From assembly GCF_033958435.1 (NCBI RefSeq), contig NC_134148.1, forward strand, positions 11,386,501 to 11,450,500: DNA of 64,000 bases, read 5' to 3'. Positions 1-10,900 of this stretch are shown here, in pieces. Origin of the DNA: Carettochelys insculpta. Its lineage: Eukaryota; Chordata; Testudines; Carettochelyidae. The stretch's first letter is position 1, and each line of letters opens with the position of its first letter. The notes beneath the pieces are model-generated. The model was not told the DNA's origin, ran no database searches, and saw only the letters and a program-made list of their open reading frames with translations. The position numbers were made by a program, and so were the translations under genes.

Positions 1-289
1 CAGGGTCTGAATTCAGACAATGGTCTGGGGGATCCTCACCCCTGCTATAAGGGTATAAGAAATTTTCAGTGCTTGTAGATGGACCATATATATGGCAACC
101 ATTAGTCCAGTTTCAGGAATTCTGCTTGTTTGGTGCCTAATCTGGGCCCATGATTAAAAATTTTGCCCTAGGCATCAACCATGCAGAGCCACAGGTGTGA
201 TGTCAAAGTGTGATCTGGAACCATAAACAAAATGCTGCCGGAGGGTACCGCTACATGAGTTGGGAGATGGACCCAATCACAGTCAATCT

Positions 290-535
290 TCTGGGGTCTG
301 ATTTCACATGCCTAATGGGGATGCGTGAAATCAAACTCTCAAAGTTTGACAGTTGACCCTGTACTCCTCATTCTTGTGAGGAGTGAGGGAGGTTGACAGG
401 AGAGATTCTCTCGCTGAACCCCTCAGTGAGGACAGTCAGGTCAGTCAATTGTAGATACGTCAATTCCAGTTACGCAATTGCCATCGCTGGAATTGCATAT
501 GTATGATCAACTTTAAGGTCTAGTGCAGACCTGGG
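290..535 (-). repeat. Short interspersed DNA element, copy 1
   Basis: The segment shares ordered blocks with the reverse complement of 62486-62790: the cttctgggg block, a TTGAC stretch beside gaggagt, and a ttctctc block near the middle. Two diverged copies in opposite orientation are best read as one non-autonomous DNA transposon family. The exact ends are not resolved in this copy. Confidence 0.5.
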
Positions 536-615
536 CTGAAATACGTTTTGTCCCATTCATACTTTTCTCCTTTAAGTTCTTGAACTGTGCACCCCACTCT
601 GCTAGACTAGTAGGC

Positions 616-936
616 CAGGGCTGGCCAACCCACGGCTCTCAAGCCACATGCAGCTCTTTGAGCAATTAAATGTGGCTCCTGCTCAAGAGCCTTGTGTCAG
701 GAGTGCCGTCTGCCACTCTGTGCACATGCCCCAACGCCTGGTGGGAGAAGTGCATGGTGGCAGCTCCTGCCTTTGCAGTGGAGGAAGGCACTGAAGCATA
801 TATGATATACTTATTTGCATCTATCTATATAGATCTATAGCTCTCTATAGAGACAGACAGATACAAATAAATATATAATACGTGGCTCTTTGCACTCGAT
901 CTATGGCTCTCAGTCCCTAACTGGCTGGCTGCCCCA
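616..936. mobile_element. hAT-type miniature inverted-repeat element
   Basis: The 321-bp element begins CAGGGCTGGCCAACC and ends GGCTGGCTGCCCCA, which are imperfect inverted ends. It is flanked on both sides by the identical octamer TAGTAGGC (608-615 and 937-944). An 8-bp target-site duplication is the hallmark of hAT transposases. It has no coding capacity, so it must have been moved in trans. An internal block rich in ctat and gaca repeats (about 816-885) is a degenerate microsatellite. Confidence 0.85.
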
Positions 937-1721
937 TAGTAGGCATTAGAGGGGACAGTGAATAAGGTGACCATCCTTGAACTTTGCAGAAGGGACTTTG
1001 TCTAGTGAGTCTCATGCCTTTGGTTTAACAAGCACTGCCACTACACGGAGGCCTGAACTGCTGGAACTAACCACAGGGCAGTTGCCTGAGCACAGGTGGG
1101 CTGGGACCTCTGCAACTTTGCGCAGGAGCCTCTGCCACGGGAGCGAGGGGACAGCGGCGCTCACCTAAGGCTGGGAAGCAGACTCCTTCCTTCGCTGTGC
1201 AAGGCACTAGTGCCAAGTCTGTGCACGTGGTGCCGGTGTCACTACAGGGGCCAGCGAACCACACCCCCGGCACGGGGGTTACACAGGCTTGTCCCGCTGG
1301 AGGGGGGATGATGCTGTCCCACCCCGAGCTCAGGATGAGGGGCCCGGCGCTCTGAACCCCGCCCGCCCGGGGTCTTTCCCGCTCCCCCCCACCTACCTGT
1401 CCGGGGAGCGAGGGGCGGCACATTTCCCCGCCGGGGGACTCCCGGCCCTGCGCTCTGCCGAGGCTGCGCTGGGACGATCGCGGGGCACAAGGGCCCCGTT
1501 CGAGCTGGCCAGGGTGCGGGGCCTGTGCCCTCAGCCCGGGCGAGGGGGCGGGTAGGGGCAGTGCCGTGCGGGGGACCTGGCAGGAGAGGCGCGCACGGGC
1601 TGCGGGCTGCGCTCGCGCGAGGCTTCCCGCTCCTGAGTGACAGGGCGGCCGGGGGCTGACAGCCGATCCCACGGCGCAGTCGCGCGCGGGCCGTGGCGAG
1701 GGCCCGCCCCCTCCGCCGCCA

Positions 1722-1731
1722 GTCACATGAC
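1722..1731. promoter_or_regulatory. CLEAR/M-box-like E-box (GTCACATGAC)
   Basis: GTCACATGAC lies 91 bp before the start codon inside the CpG island. It differs by one base from the CLEAR element GTCACGTGAC bound by TFEB/TFE3. It also matches the extended M-box (TCACATGA) bound by MITF-family factors. VPS13C acts at late endosomes and lysosomes, so control by the lysosomal regulators is plausible. The site is seen directly; its use is inferred. Confidence 0.5.
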
Positions 1732-1816
1732 AGCGGGGCGCTGTCGGGGGCGCGCCTGGAGGTGGCTGTGTCGCGTGCCGCTCAGCTCGGCTAAGCTCGG
1801 CGGGGCTTCCGCGCGC

Positions 1817-1826
1817 GCCGCCATGG
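1817..1826 (+). promoter_or_regulatory. VPS13C: Kozak context of the VPS13C start codon
   Basis: GCCGCCATGG is a perfect vertebrate Kozak sequence (purine at -3, G at +4). It sits at the ATG whose frame gives the conserved VPS13 N-terminus, which decides the start. An ATG at 1727 in the CpG-rich 5' region is in frame but stands in a weaker context, and its peptide is not conserved with VPS13 proteins. Confidence 0.9.
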
Positions 1827-1922
1827 TGCTGGAGTCGGTGGTGGCGGACCTGCTCAACCGCTTCCTCGGCGACTACGTGGAAAACCTCAACAAGTCCCAG
1901 CTCAAGCTGGGCATCTGGGGGG
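1823..1922 (+). CDS. VPS13C: VPS13C exon 1 (codons 1-33)
   Basis: Starts [20 protein letters not shown], the start of the chorein domain that opens every VPS13 lipid channel at the ER end. The donor is gggg|gtaagc. It ends one base into codon 34. The following GGG of intron 1 could mislead an ORF caller into reading on. Confidence 0.97.
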
Positions 1923-4900
1923 GTAAGCGCGGGAGCCCCCCCCGGCGGGAATGACCTGCCGTTAGCTGCCCCTCGGCTCTGGCCGTTGAACGCGTCCCGC
2001 CGCCGTCCGGGTCCCCGCCGCTCTCAGCGCTGTCTCGGCACGAGCTGGGCCTATGGCCGGGCTGCCTTCTCCGGCGGTGGACAGCGCCGGAGTCGGGGCT
2101 CAGCCTGTCACCGGGGCGGGGGTGGGTGCAGCCGGCGCCCCCTGGCAGCCCCGAGCGCCTGGGGGGCAGCTTGGCCCCCTGGGCTCGGTTTTGCCGGTGG
2201 AGCGAGGGGCGATAGAGGCGGGTGAGTTTGAGGTGCCTGGTTTCGGACTATCCCGCCTCCTGGGTGTGGGCTGGGTACGGGTTGCAGGGAGGAGTTCACT
2301 GCTCGAGGACATGGAGGCTGTAAGTGAGAGATACGGAGCAGTCCGAGCCCGCAGGCTGCCTCCTAAGAAGCCCAAACCCCCAAAGCCAATCCTGGCCGAG
2401 GTGGTGGTTTTAGTAGTGAGCTGTTTGCTTTGAGGGGCTGGGCTGCAGCAGGAAGCCAGCTGAGAAGGACAGAGATCATTTCTAAAGCTGCAGGTCATCA
2501 GGCAAAACCAGTACTTCTTTAAATCCCCTACTTTGGGGAACATTAGCAGAACTATTTAGTGCTGGCAGAAAAAAGTGAGTTGCATTATGCATGTGTTGCA
2601 ATGGGGCCGGTGCATGGGGGAGGTCTAAGCTGCTGGGTAGCTGCTGGTGTATTTGGGAAGTAGTACGATTGATATGAATTTGGTTGTATAAGATTTCAAC
2701 ATTTTAAAACATAACTATAATAATGTCTGAAATAACTTGCCACAGTGTCTGGAGTGGCCCTGGCTCATGACAGTGAGTGCTTTACTTCATGGCAGACAAG
2801 CCAGATAGGTAGCATGCTCCCCAAGTAGATTTCACCAAACTAAAACATTGCAGTAGTTGTGTAATGGCGTTATAGACCATTCCCTTAGATATTCCAGTCC
2901 ATGTTATTGTCCACATCACAACAAAAATTATAAAATATTCCACATACCCCCAGTACCAAGAGACCAGCCCCTTACCCAGGCTGATTTGCATCCTAGATCT
3001 TTCTCAGTGCAGTATAGCCAATATGATAGTACAGTAAATCCTTGAATTATGCAGGGGTTGCATTCCTTTCCTGCAAGCCCCGCCTAACTCAAATTTTCGT
3101 GTAAGTGGGGTGGGGGGTGGGAAGACAGGAACCAGGCTGCAGCCTGGGTTCCCAGCTCCCCTGGGCTTGCTGGCACTGGGAAAATGACCAGCCCACCAGG
3201 GCAGGTCAGTTTCCTGGCTCCCAGCGTGTAGGGGAGCTGGGAATCAGGGGGCAGCCTGATTCCTGTCTTCCTGCAGTTGTGGGACTTGAGAAACTGACCA
3301 ATCATGTGCTGGTCAGTTTCCTGCATCCTGCAAGCAGTGGGGAGATGGGAACTAAGTGGCAGCTTGGTTGCCAGCTCTGCACTGCTTGTGGGTCTTGGGA
3401 AACTGACTAGCTCATGGCTCATCCCAGTTCCCACCATCTCAGGGCAGCTGGGAACCAGGGGCAGCCTGGTTCCCAGCTCCCCTCCATTCCTTGGAGCAAG
3501 GAAACTGACCAGCGCACCTGCCTACTTCTCCCTGCCTTCCCTCAGCTGTGTGGCTGGGGAAGACAGGGACAAGGGGCTCTTCACTTGCTGAGCTGCCATA
3601 GGGGTAGGCAGGCTGACAGCTGCAGAGCAGCTTCAAGTTGTGCTTAACTTGTGTTAAAGTGAGTTATGTGCAACTTGAGGCTGTGTATTTTGAGGGTTCA
3701 CTGTAAATTAACTGAAAGTTTATTAGTTAAAAAAAGGGAATGAGAGTTATTGAGGGGTTAAAGCAGGAAAAATATACATACAAGTGAGGCACAATATATA
3801 GCTCCAAAAGATTGCAGAATGTCTTAAACTGCCAGTTTCTCAAAAGTTATTAGGGTATTCAGAGTAACTTGCGAGACTTTCATCTTCACATTGGATTGTT
3901 CTGTGGTGTTAAAATCAAGGTGGATTGATTTAAAGCAAGGTCAGTTAAATCAAAGTGATTAAAATCATCAATTCAAATCACAGTTTAAATCACCAAGAGA
4001 AAATAATTGAGGTACATGAAGTTTCTGACTGATACTTAGTCACTCACTTCGTAAATAGTGGTACAAATCTGATTACTAAAACATGTCAACTTACAACTTA
4101 GTACAGCATTTACAGCATCTAGGAGGGTATACTTTGTGTAGTTTGTTTGGATAACTTTTTTTTTCCTTTAATTTAGGAATTACAGGTTGAACCTTTTGTA
4201 GTGCGAACTTTCTGGTCTGGCATTGTCGGCAATTACACGGGTGCTCTGGGATGGGAGGACTCAATGGAGAAAAAGTGGTGGATTTGGGCAAGAAGTGTTG
4301 TTGGTCTAGGGAAGATGGCGATGGGAGAACTAGAGGGTTGGCACTGGCCTTGCCTGGTCCAACAAATTTTCTGGTTGTGTGCTGGTCAGGTCCTGAAGGA
4401 GGTTCATTCTGCACTGGTCAGGTCCTGAGGGAGGGAGTCATTATCTATGTCAAGTTGCAGATGCAGCAGCAGTGCATTAGAAATAGCAAGAACTAAATCT
4501 CACATACAAACACAATAGCACTTCTATTAAATTAAGTGTTACATAAATGCTTCCCTTTTGCAATTACAGCAGCCTCCTGAGCCAACCAATGGTTTTCCTC
4601 AATTTTTTAATTTTCAAATTGTATTAACTAAGAGGCAAGTCATCAAAACACTAAATTCAGTGTCCTTAAAACTTCTGCAGTTCTCTTATCTTCGCCACTT
4701 ATATTATTGTTTTTATTCATAGGTGAAACAATATCTTTTGCTTTTTCAACCCCATGTCAATTTCTTAGCTTTGAATGCATAATAACAAACAATGACAATA
4801 TTACCTCTGTGCGTTCAGAGGAAGCTTCTGCTTTGAAATTTTGGTTTAGCATCTCAAGGAACTCTGATTCAATGTATCCTGGTTAACGATTCCCACCAAT

Positions 4901-7900
4901 TCAGGGGAATGACTTTGTTCGCAACTTCATCAGTAAGCATACTGATTAAATGAGTTCACTCCAGCTGTTAAATTTATTACCTCTGGCAACACTGTCATCT
5001 TCAAAAGTTAGGCATCTACTTTTATGTCTGGGGTTAAGAATATATGCAAGAAAATGAGGTGAGTTTAGTGTTTGATCCATTCACTTCTTTATTTTGTGGG
5101 CAGTTGAACTTCCTAGTGGGGTATTTCTTCAGTAAATGTTTCTTGAAGTTCCTTCCAAATTTCGACAGTCTCGGCAATTTCTCTGAATTTAGTTTCAGGC
5201 TATGGATAGTTGATTTAGATATACCGAGCACATCGTCTACATTCCTCTTTAATCCAGTGTTACGTACTTTGGATGAGATACTTCGTGGTTCCCAGCTCCT
5301 GCTGCTTGGGGGAACCTTGAAAACCGACCAGCCATGTGCTGGTCAGTTTCCTGGGTCTTGTAAGCAGTGGGGAGCTGGGAACAAGACTGCACCTTGGTTC
5401 CTGTCTCTCTGCCACTTGTGGGACCCTGGAAACTGACCAGTTCATGGCTGGTCAGTTTTTTGGCTTCCCCCCACAACCCAACCAAGTGGTAGCCTGGCTC
5501 CCAGCTGCCCTGCGCTGGTGGGAACAGGGAAACTGACCAGCCATGGGCTGCACATGGCTGGTCAGTTTCCTGGGTTCCACAATTGGTGGGGAGATGGGAA
5601 GAAGGGAGCAGCCTGGCTCTTGGCTCCCAGCCCAAAGCTAGCAGCAGTCTGGTTCCTGTCTCTCCCCCTTGACTGCACAAAAATTTGAGTTATGTATTTG
5701 AGAACTCAACCCCTGCATAACTCTATAGGTTTACTCTAGCTTTCCTTATGATGTTTCTTTTGTGTCTTGAAACTAGGCCCCGCATCGCCTCCTTACGCTA
5801 CTTACCTTTCCTTTTTTATCCAGGGATTGTATAATTTCAAAATATTCCCAGATAGGAGGAGTGTCTGTTATGCGCAGAAATCATGACAGTTATTCTGTGG
5901 CAGAACTGTGGAGGGGAATATTGGAAGCTCTCTGTGTACTGAATCATATCTTCCCAGTCCACTCCACTGTTCCTTTTAATGATGCCTCCATCTTTTCCTA
6001 CGTATTGTCTTTGTCTTTAAAACAGTGTTTTAACTAACTACTCTGCTTTGCTTGGCCAAGCTCCAGCACCACCTAAGTTGAGAATAATTCTTCCTTGCCT
6101 GTGTCTTTGTTTGCACATGTGACATTAGTAGGCTGCTAAACAGAAACTGAAAACCCAGAAATTTGAAGAAGCCAGATTGGTTAGGCTGGACAGACTAGAG
6201 CAATGTTTCTTAAACTTTTTGAGACCTCGAAATGCCAAACAATATTTTTTATGCAGAACACCTATGAAAGTGTTCTAAAAAATAGACCCAAATCCCTAAA
6301 CAGAAACAAACAAACAAACAAAAAAAAAAGAGGTAATTTAATCAGGTATCATAGCAATGAAGAAGTAACATTGCATGTAGTTTTAATAACAGATTATGAC
6401 TACCATCAGTGTATGGTATCAAAAAATGTTAGATGCTTGCAGCACACTAGCAAGTTTTTCATGGTACACCAGTATTCTGCAAAACATAATTTAAGAAACA
6501 CTTGACTAGAGTCATTAATTAATTTTTATGAGACTGTGGCTATGGTTACACTGACCCAAACCACTGGCAGCAGTATGCAAATTGGTGGTCTTGAAAATGC
6601 AAATGGCCACTCATTTACATATTCACTTACTGCAGATGCTGCTGCTGGCAGAAAAAAAGCTTTGTAAACATGATTTTGCTGGTGAAACCTCCCCTTTGTC
6701 GGCAGTCTGTTATGCCTGGTTTTTAACTTCTCAGAAAAAAATGCCGCTTCCTATTTGGTAAATAATGCTGTAACCCTAATTATTTACAGGAGTATTAGTA
6801 ATTTTAATCTTCTGTTTTGTAGGTAATGTGGCACTAGATAACTTGCAGATAAAAGAGAATGCACTGGTAAGCATCTAAACATAACCATTTGCTTTTTAGG
6901 TTGCTATTTCATGGGTTGCAGTGACCAAATCATATGGTATCAAACTTTCATTTTGACCTGGCAGCCCCATGGGGTAGAGAGCGGGGCAGGGGGCAGCCAG
7001 AGAGCCCAGCAGCCATGTGGCGTGCAGGGAGGGCGCAGCTGGACAGCCAGAGCTGAATTCTGCTTCCTGCTCTCCTGGAGAGCAGTGGAGGTGAAAGCAA
7101 TGGACAGAATGGACACAATGGGGGCATTGTGGGATACTTCTGAAGGCCAATAAAATCAAATTATACAATGTTGTGTTTACACTAGCATTAAGTTGGCCTT
7201 GTAAATTTGAATTCGGTGTTACTACTCATGAGACAGCTGGAGTAGAAAAGTTACCCTTAGATCCCCTTAAAATCAACCTAATGATATGGGTAGTGAAGAC
7301 AGGTACATTATAAAATCAACTTAACTCCCTTAGAATCAACTTAGACATAGCCTTTGATGTTGCTGTTAATACAGTCTGCCTAACTGCAAGGAATGCTTTT
7401 GCATAATGCAATATTTTCTTGCCAAATCAAAATAATTACTTGAGAATCAGGTACAAGATTGCTAGGATACAGTAATTTCTACAGCAGGATGAGTTGATTT
7501 CAAAAGTAGATGATAGCTCTGACATATAATGGGTATGCTATTACTTTTCTCCCTACAGAGTGAACTGGATGTGCCTTTTAGAGTAAAGGTTGGGCAAATA
7601 GGTAAGTAAATACTTCTACTGCACAAGCTTGTATAACCTGTTTTCATTCTGAAGAGAAAGTTTAGTGTAAGTCTTAACGATGAACTTCCTTGCTTTCAAG
7701 TTTCCTTAAACTGATCTTTCAGTGCTTCATTTCCATGACTGACTTGCTGGGTAGATGCCTTAATATGGATTCCATGTCAAGTGTTAAAATGTTACCTGAA
7801 TGGCAGTAAGATCTTGTTCTAATACACCTGTGCATGTCGTTAATGAAAAATCCTTTCAGTATGGGTCTTACCAGTAGATATGTTGACTGAAGCCTGAGCA

Positions 7901-10900
7901 TTGGTGTGCATAAGCCAAATTTGAACATCTTTTATTTTCACGTGTGTTATATTGTTCCTGGCAGTGATCACCACTGTATTAACTCTGTTGAAATAAATGC
8001 CTTGGTAACGTTTCCACCCTCTGATGTGGAAATGTCTGAACCTGAACAGAGGTCTTTAATGTTAAATTTATTTTTTTCATACGTTTTTATCACCTGAATA
8101 GTTTTTAAAGATTGTTTTAGGTGCTACAGTATTGCCCATTTGAGTAAATATCCCACCCATCCCCTTAATATATTTTTTGAAGTAGCAGCCACTGCTTACA
8201 CAGCTTGAGGCGTTTGAGGCTTTGGAAAAGTGAAGGGTTTTACTTCTGAGAAGTTGTCAAACCTAGAAACGTTCATGTGCCATTGAGGTAACCAAAAGTG
8301 CTCATCTGCTAGATGCCTGATTTACTTATGGTATCAGCAACATTTTTCAGTATTTGAAATTTAGTGCAAACTAAAATAAGTTCTAGGCTTACTTATTTTT
8401 TTGCTATGCAGGTTAAGAAACTGAACATGATTGTGCTTTGATCTGTTTAGATAAGCTTACTCTGAAGATTCCTTGGAAAAACCTGTATGGCGAGGCTGTG
8501 GTTGCAACTCTAGAAGGCTTATATCTGCTCATTGTTCCTGGAACAAGTAAGTAATGCCATCAAATCGTAATGGCATAGAATAATTCACGGTGTGAGAGAA
8601 CTACTCCTGTCTGAAACTATATCTATGTAGCAGCGTTATTTCAGAAGAGATTTTTCTGGAATAGCTTATTTTGAAATAGCACATCTACCCACAAATTGCA
8701 TATTGAAATAGTGCACAGCTATTTTAAAATAGAGCACCCACACTTACTGGCCAGCAGGGCACCCTGGGTGGGGCTGGAGGTCCCCTATTGTCTGTCTATA
8801 CAGCCCCTATTCTGAAATATCTATTTTGGATTAGGTGCTATTCCTCACAGAATGAGGTTTACAGAACTCGAAATAGGCCATCTGCTATTTTGAAATTATT
8901 TCAAAATAGAGGTTTTGCTGTGTAGACCAGTGTAGACCATGATACAATGGTGTGTTGTGAGACCTATCCAGGTGTGCCATGAAATTTTGTCACTGTTCCC
9001 TTACTGTGGCTCTTTGTAGAGTCACCATGCGGGGAATGAGAGGAGGGAAAATTGATGACCCTGTGCCAGCTGGGGCCCAAGCTGCAAGGCTGCCTGAATC
9101 CCAGCTGGCGCGGGGTTCCTCAGTTCCTACCTACCCCACCCCCTCCCGTGGTTTGGCTCTTTGCAGAGCCACCATGAGGAGAAATGCCGATTCCACAGGA
9201 CCCTGTTAGTATCAGGAGGCAGCTGAAATGCTGCTGCCCGGCCCCAAGGAGCGGCCATTATTCTGTAATATCTTTGCTGTGTAGGCACCTGGATACTGTT
9301 ATATGCATAAGTTCAAAAATTGAACCAAAAACTAATCCTTTTTTGTTTACCTTGTCTGTGATATTTTTCCCCCCGCAGAATGGGATCCTGTCTATGATAG
9401 TTTTTTTTTTCCATTCCAGGATTGGCTGGTTAATCAGGCTGTGGATTTAAGTTACATCTACACTAGAAACAATAAAGAGGGGCAGCTACCCCATTCTAGT
9501 GCTTCGGGTAAAGATGTCCTTATTTGATAGGAGAGAGCCTTGCCATCGGTTTAATTTTCCATGTCAGGTAGAAAAGTGGTACATATTGAACCTCTCTAAT
9601 CCAGCACCCTTGGGACCTGACCTGTGCCAGACAAGAGAATTTACCAGACCATGGGAGGTCAATATTGTCTAGCAACATTACCAACAGTTCCTCTGCTTAC
9701 TGAGATTTTTAGAAGACAGTTAGGGATAAATTAGAGTTAAATAACAGCATAAAACACTGAGAGCCAGGACTGGTGGCTGAAGACAAAGTTTGAGACCACT
9801 AGAAACTTGGCCACACCCATGATAAGTGGCTGTCTAGCTAACTGAAATCATGCTGGATTACGGATGTTACCAGATGAGTGTTCCGGATTAGAGAGGTTTA
9901 ACCTGTAGCTATATCAACAAGAGAAGTTCTGTCTCCACTGGTGTCTGAGTCAGCATATCCTGAAACACCCCTAATTTATATCCACATAAATTCTAATGTA
10001 GACAAGGGTTACAAAGTCATTCTTTTACAGGAGACCTTGTCTAACTTCTTGCTTTCTTGATCTTGAATTTTTTTTCTGAGAATATGGTTAATTTCTATGA
10101 ACCTTTACTACAGTAGTGATCTCATGGCACTTAAAAGTTCTGATCTTGACCAGAAGATATGTAAATTCCCATATCTTTAAATTGTGATTTAATAGAACTC
10201 ATAACTTGCACTGTGTAATGTTTGCCAGCTGCACTTGAATGGAAGAACTGTACTTTTCTAAAACCATAATTGCCTCTATCGATTTCCTAAACCTCTCAGG
10301 TGTAATTTGTAAGATCAGTAAGTTTGTCAGTTCCAATATCCTTACTTTTCTCATGAAACTTCAGAAGCTGCATAATTTAGTGGGTCTGATGAATGAAGAA
10401 CTCAAAGGAAACAAACAGCGTTTGAAGGGATATTGATGTATCTGATGAGAGTTTTATGTGAGTTTGCCAATTCAGCAGGCTTTTGAGTGGCACTTAAGTC
10501 AGAGTATTGAAAAGGATATGTGGACCTTATACAATCCACCAGTGATGTTGAATAGCGTAAGACCTGTGAGCCATTGAAGTGGGTGAGCAATAAGTTGTCC
10601 ATGGGTTGGATGTGGTTCACCAGTTATCCCTTGGTGAGCTGCTAGATGTGTTATTTACTGTGCTTCTGCAGGTATGGCCATTCACAGTTCCCACTGACTG
10701 CAGATTGCTGATGTTAGTCAGTGGGAACTGTGGGAAGAAGTGTCCTGGTCCCAACTGCTAACACGAATGTTGCTTGAGCAATTATCAGTTTTTGATTTAA
10801 GGGTATTTACTTACTATTATTTGACATGTGATGACAGTTTTTTTTTGAATTTCAGCATCCACTGTCACTTGTTGTCTGACCTGATTCGTGGCTGGATGCT

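Larger units (their letters stand above)
1..1000. other. Upstream intergenic DNA, repeat-derived
   Basis: No gene is visible here. About 290-535 belongs to a short interspersed family whose second copy lies near 62486-62790 in the opposite orientation; both share a gaggagt/cttctgggg core. 616-936 is a hAT-type miniature element, listed separately. The rest is unique AT-rich sequence. The CpG-rich promoter starts at about 1080. Confidence 0.6.
1080..2250 (+). promoter_or_regulatory. VPS13C: CpG-island promoter of VPS13C
   Basis: Sequence rich in G, C and CpG surrounds exon 1 and stands out sharply from AT-rich flanks. There is no TATA box. GC boxes occur at about 1544-1552 (GGGGGCGGG) and 1703-1712 (CCCGCCCCCT). 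An E-box palindrome lies at 1722-1731. This is the architecture of a housekeeping promoter with dispersed starts. The transcription start cannot be fixed from sequence; it probably lies between about 1500 and 1800. The island continues into intron 1. Confidence 0.85.
1923..6822 (+). other. Intron 1 (4.9 kb)
   Basis: The first ~300 bp are still CpG island. Repeats are listed separately: two inverted copies of a tandem-unit MITE (3032-3703, 5270-5735) and a hAT miniature element (6201-6503). About 3911-3996 is a run of TTTAAATCA-type motifs, probably an old DNA transposon. About 4186-4430 starts with ggttgaacc and resembles the TACAGGTTGAACC family at one end only. 6535-6720 has a ggctatggttacactg start typical of another miniature element. 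No coding exon is seen. Confidence 0.8.

Noticed and set aside
1067..2543. Several open frames on both strands in the CpG island, up to 219 codons
   Set aside because: They are Pro/Gly/Arg-rich products of GC-rich sequence with few stops. None shows a protein family, and the true frame through exon 1 is the VPS13C start.
5044..5436. 130-codon frame in intron 1
   Set aside because: Half is MITE sequence and half unique AT-rich DNA, with no splice-site or homology support for an exon.
7906..8097. Small frame in intron 3 considered as an extra exon
   Set aside because: VPS13C exons 3 and 4 join directly with correct phase and conserved protein, leaving no room for it.
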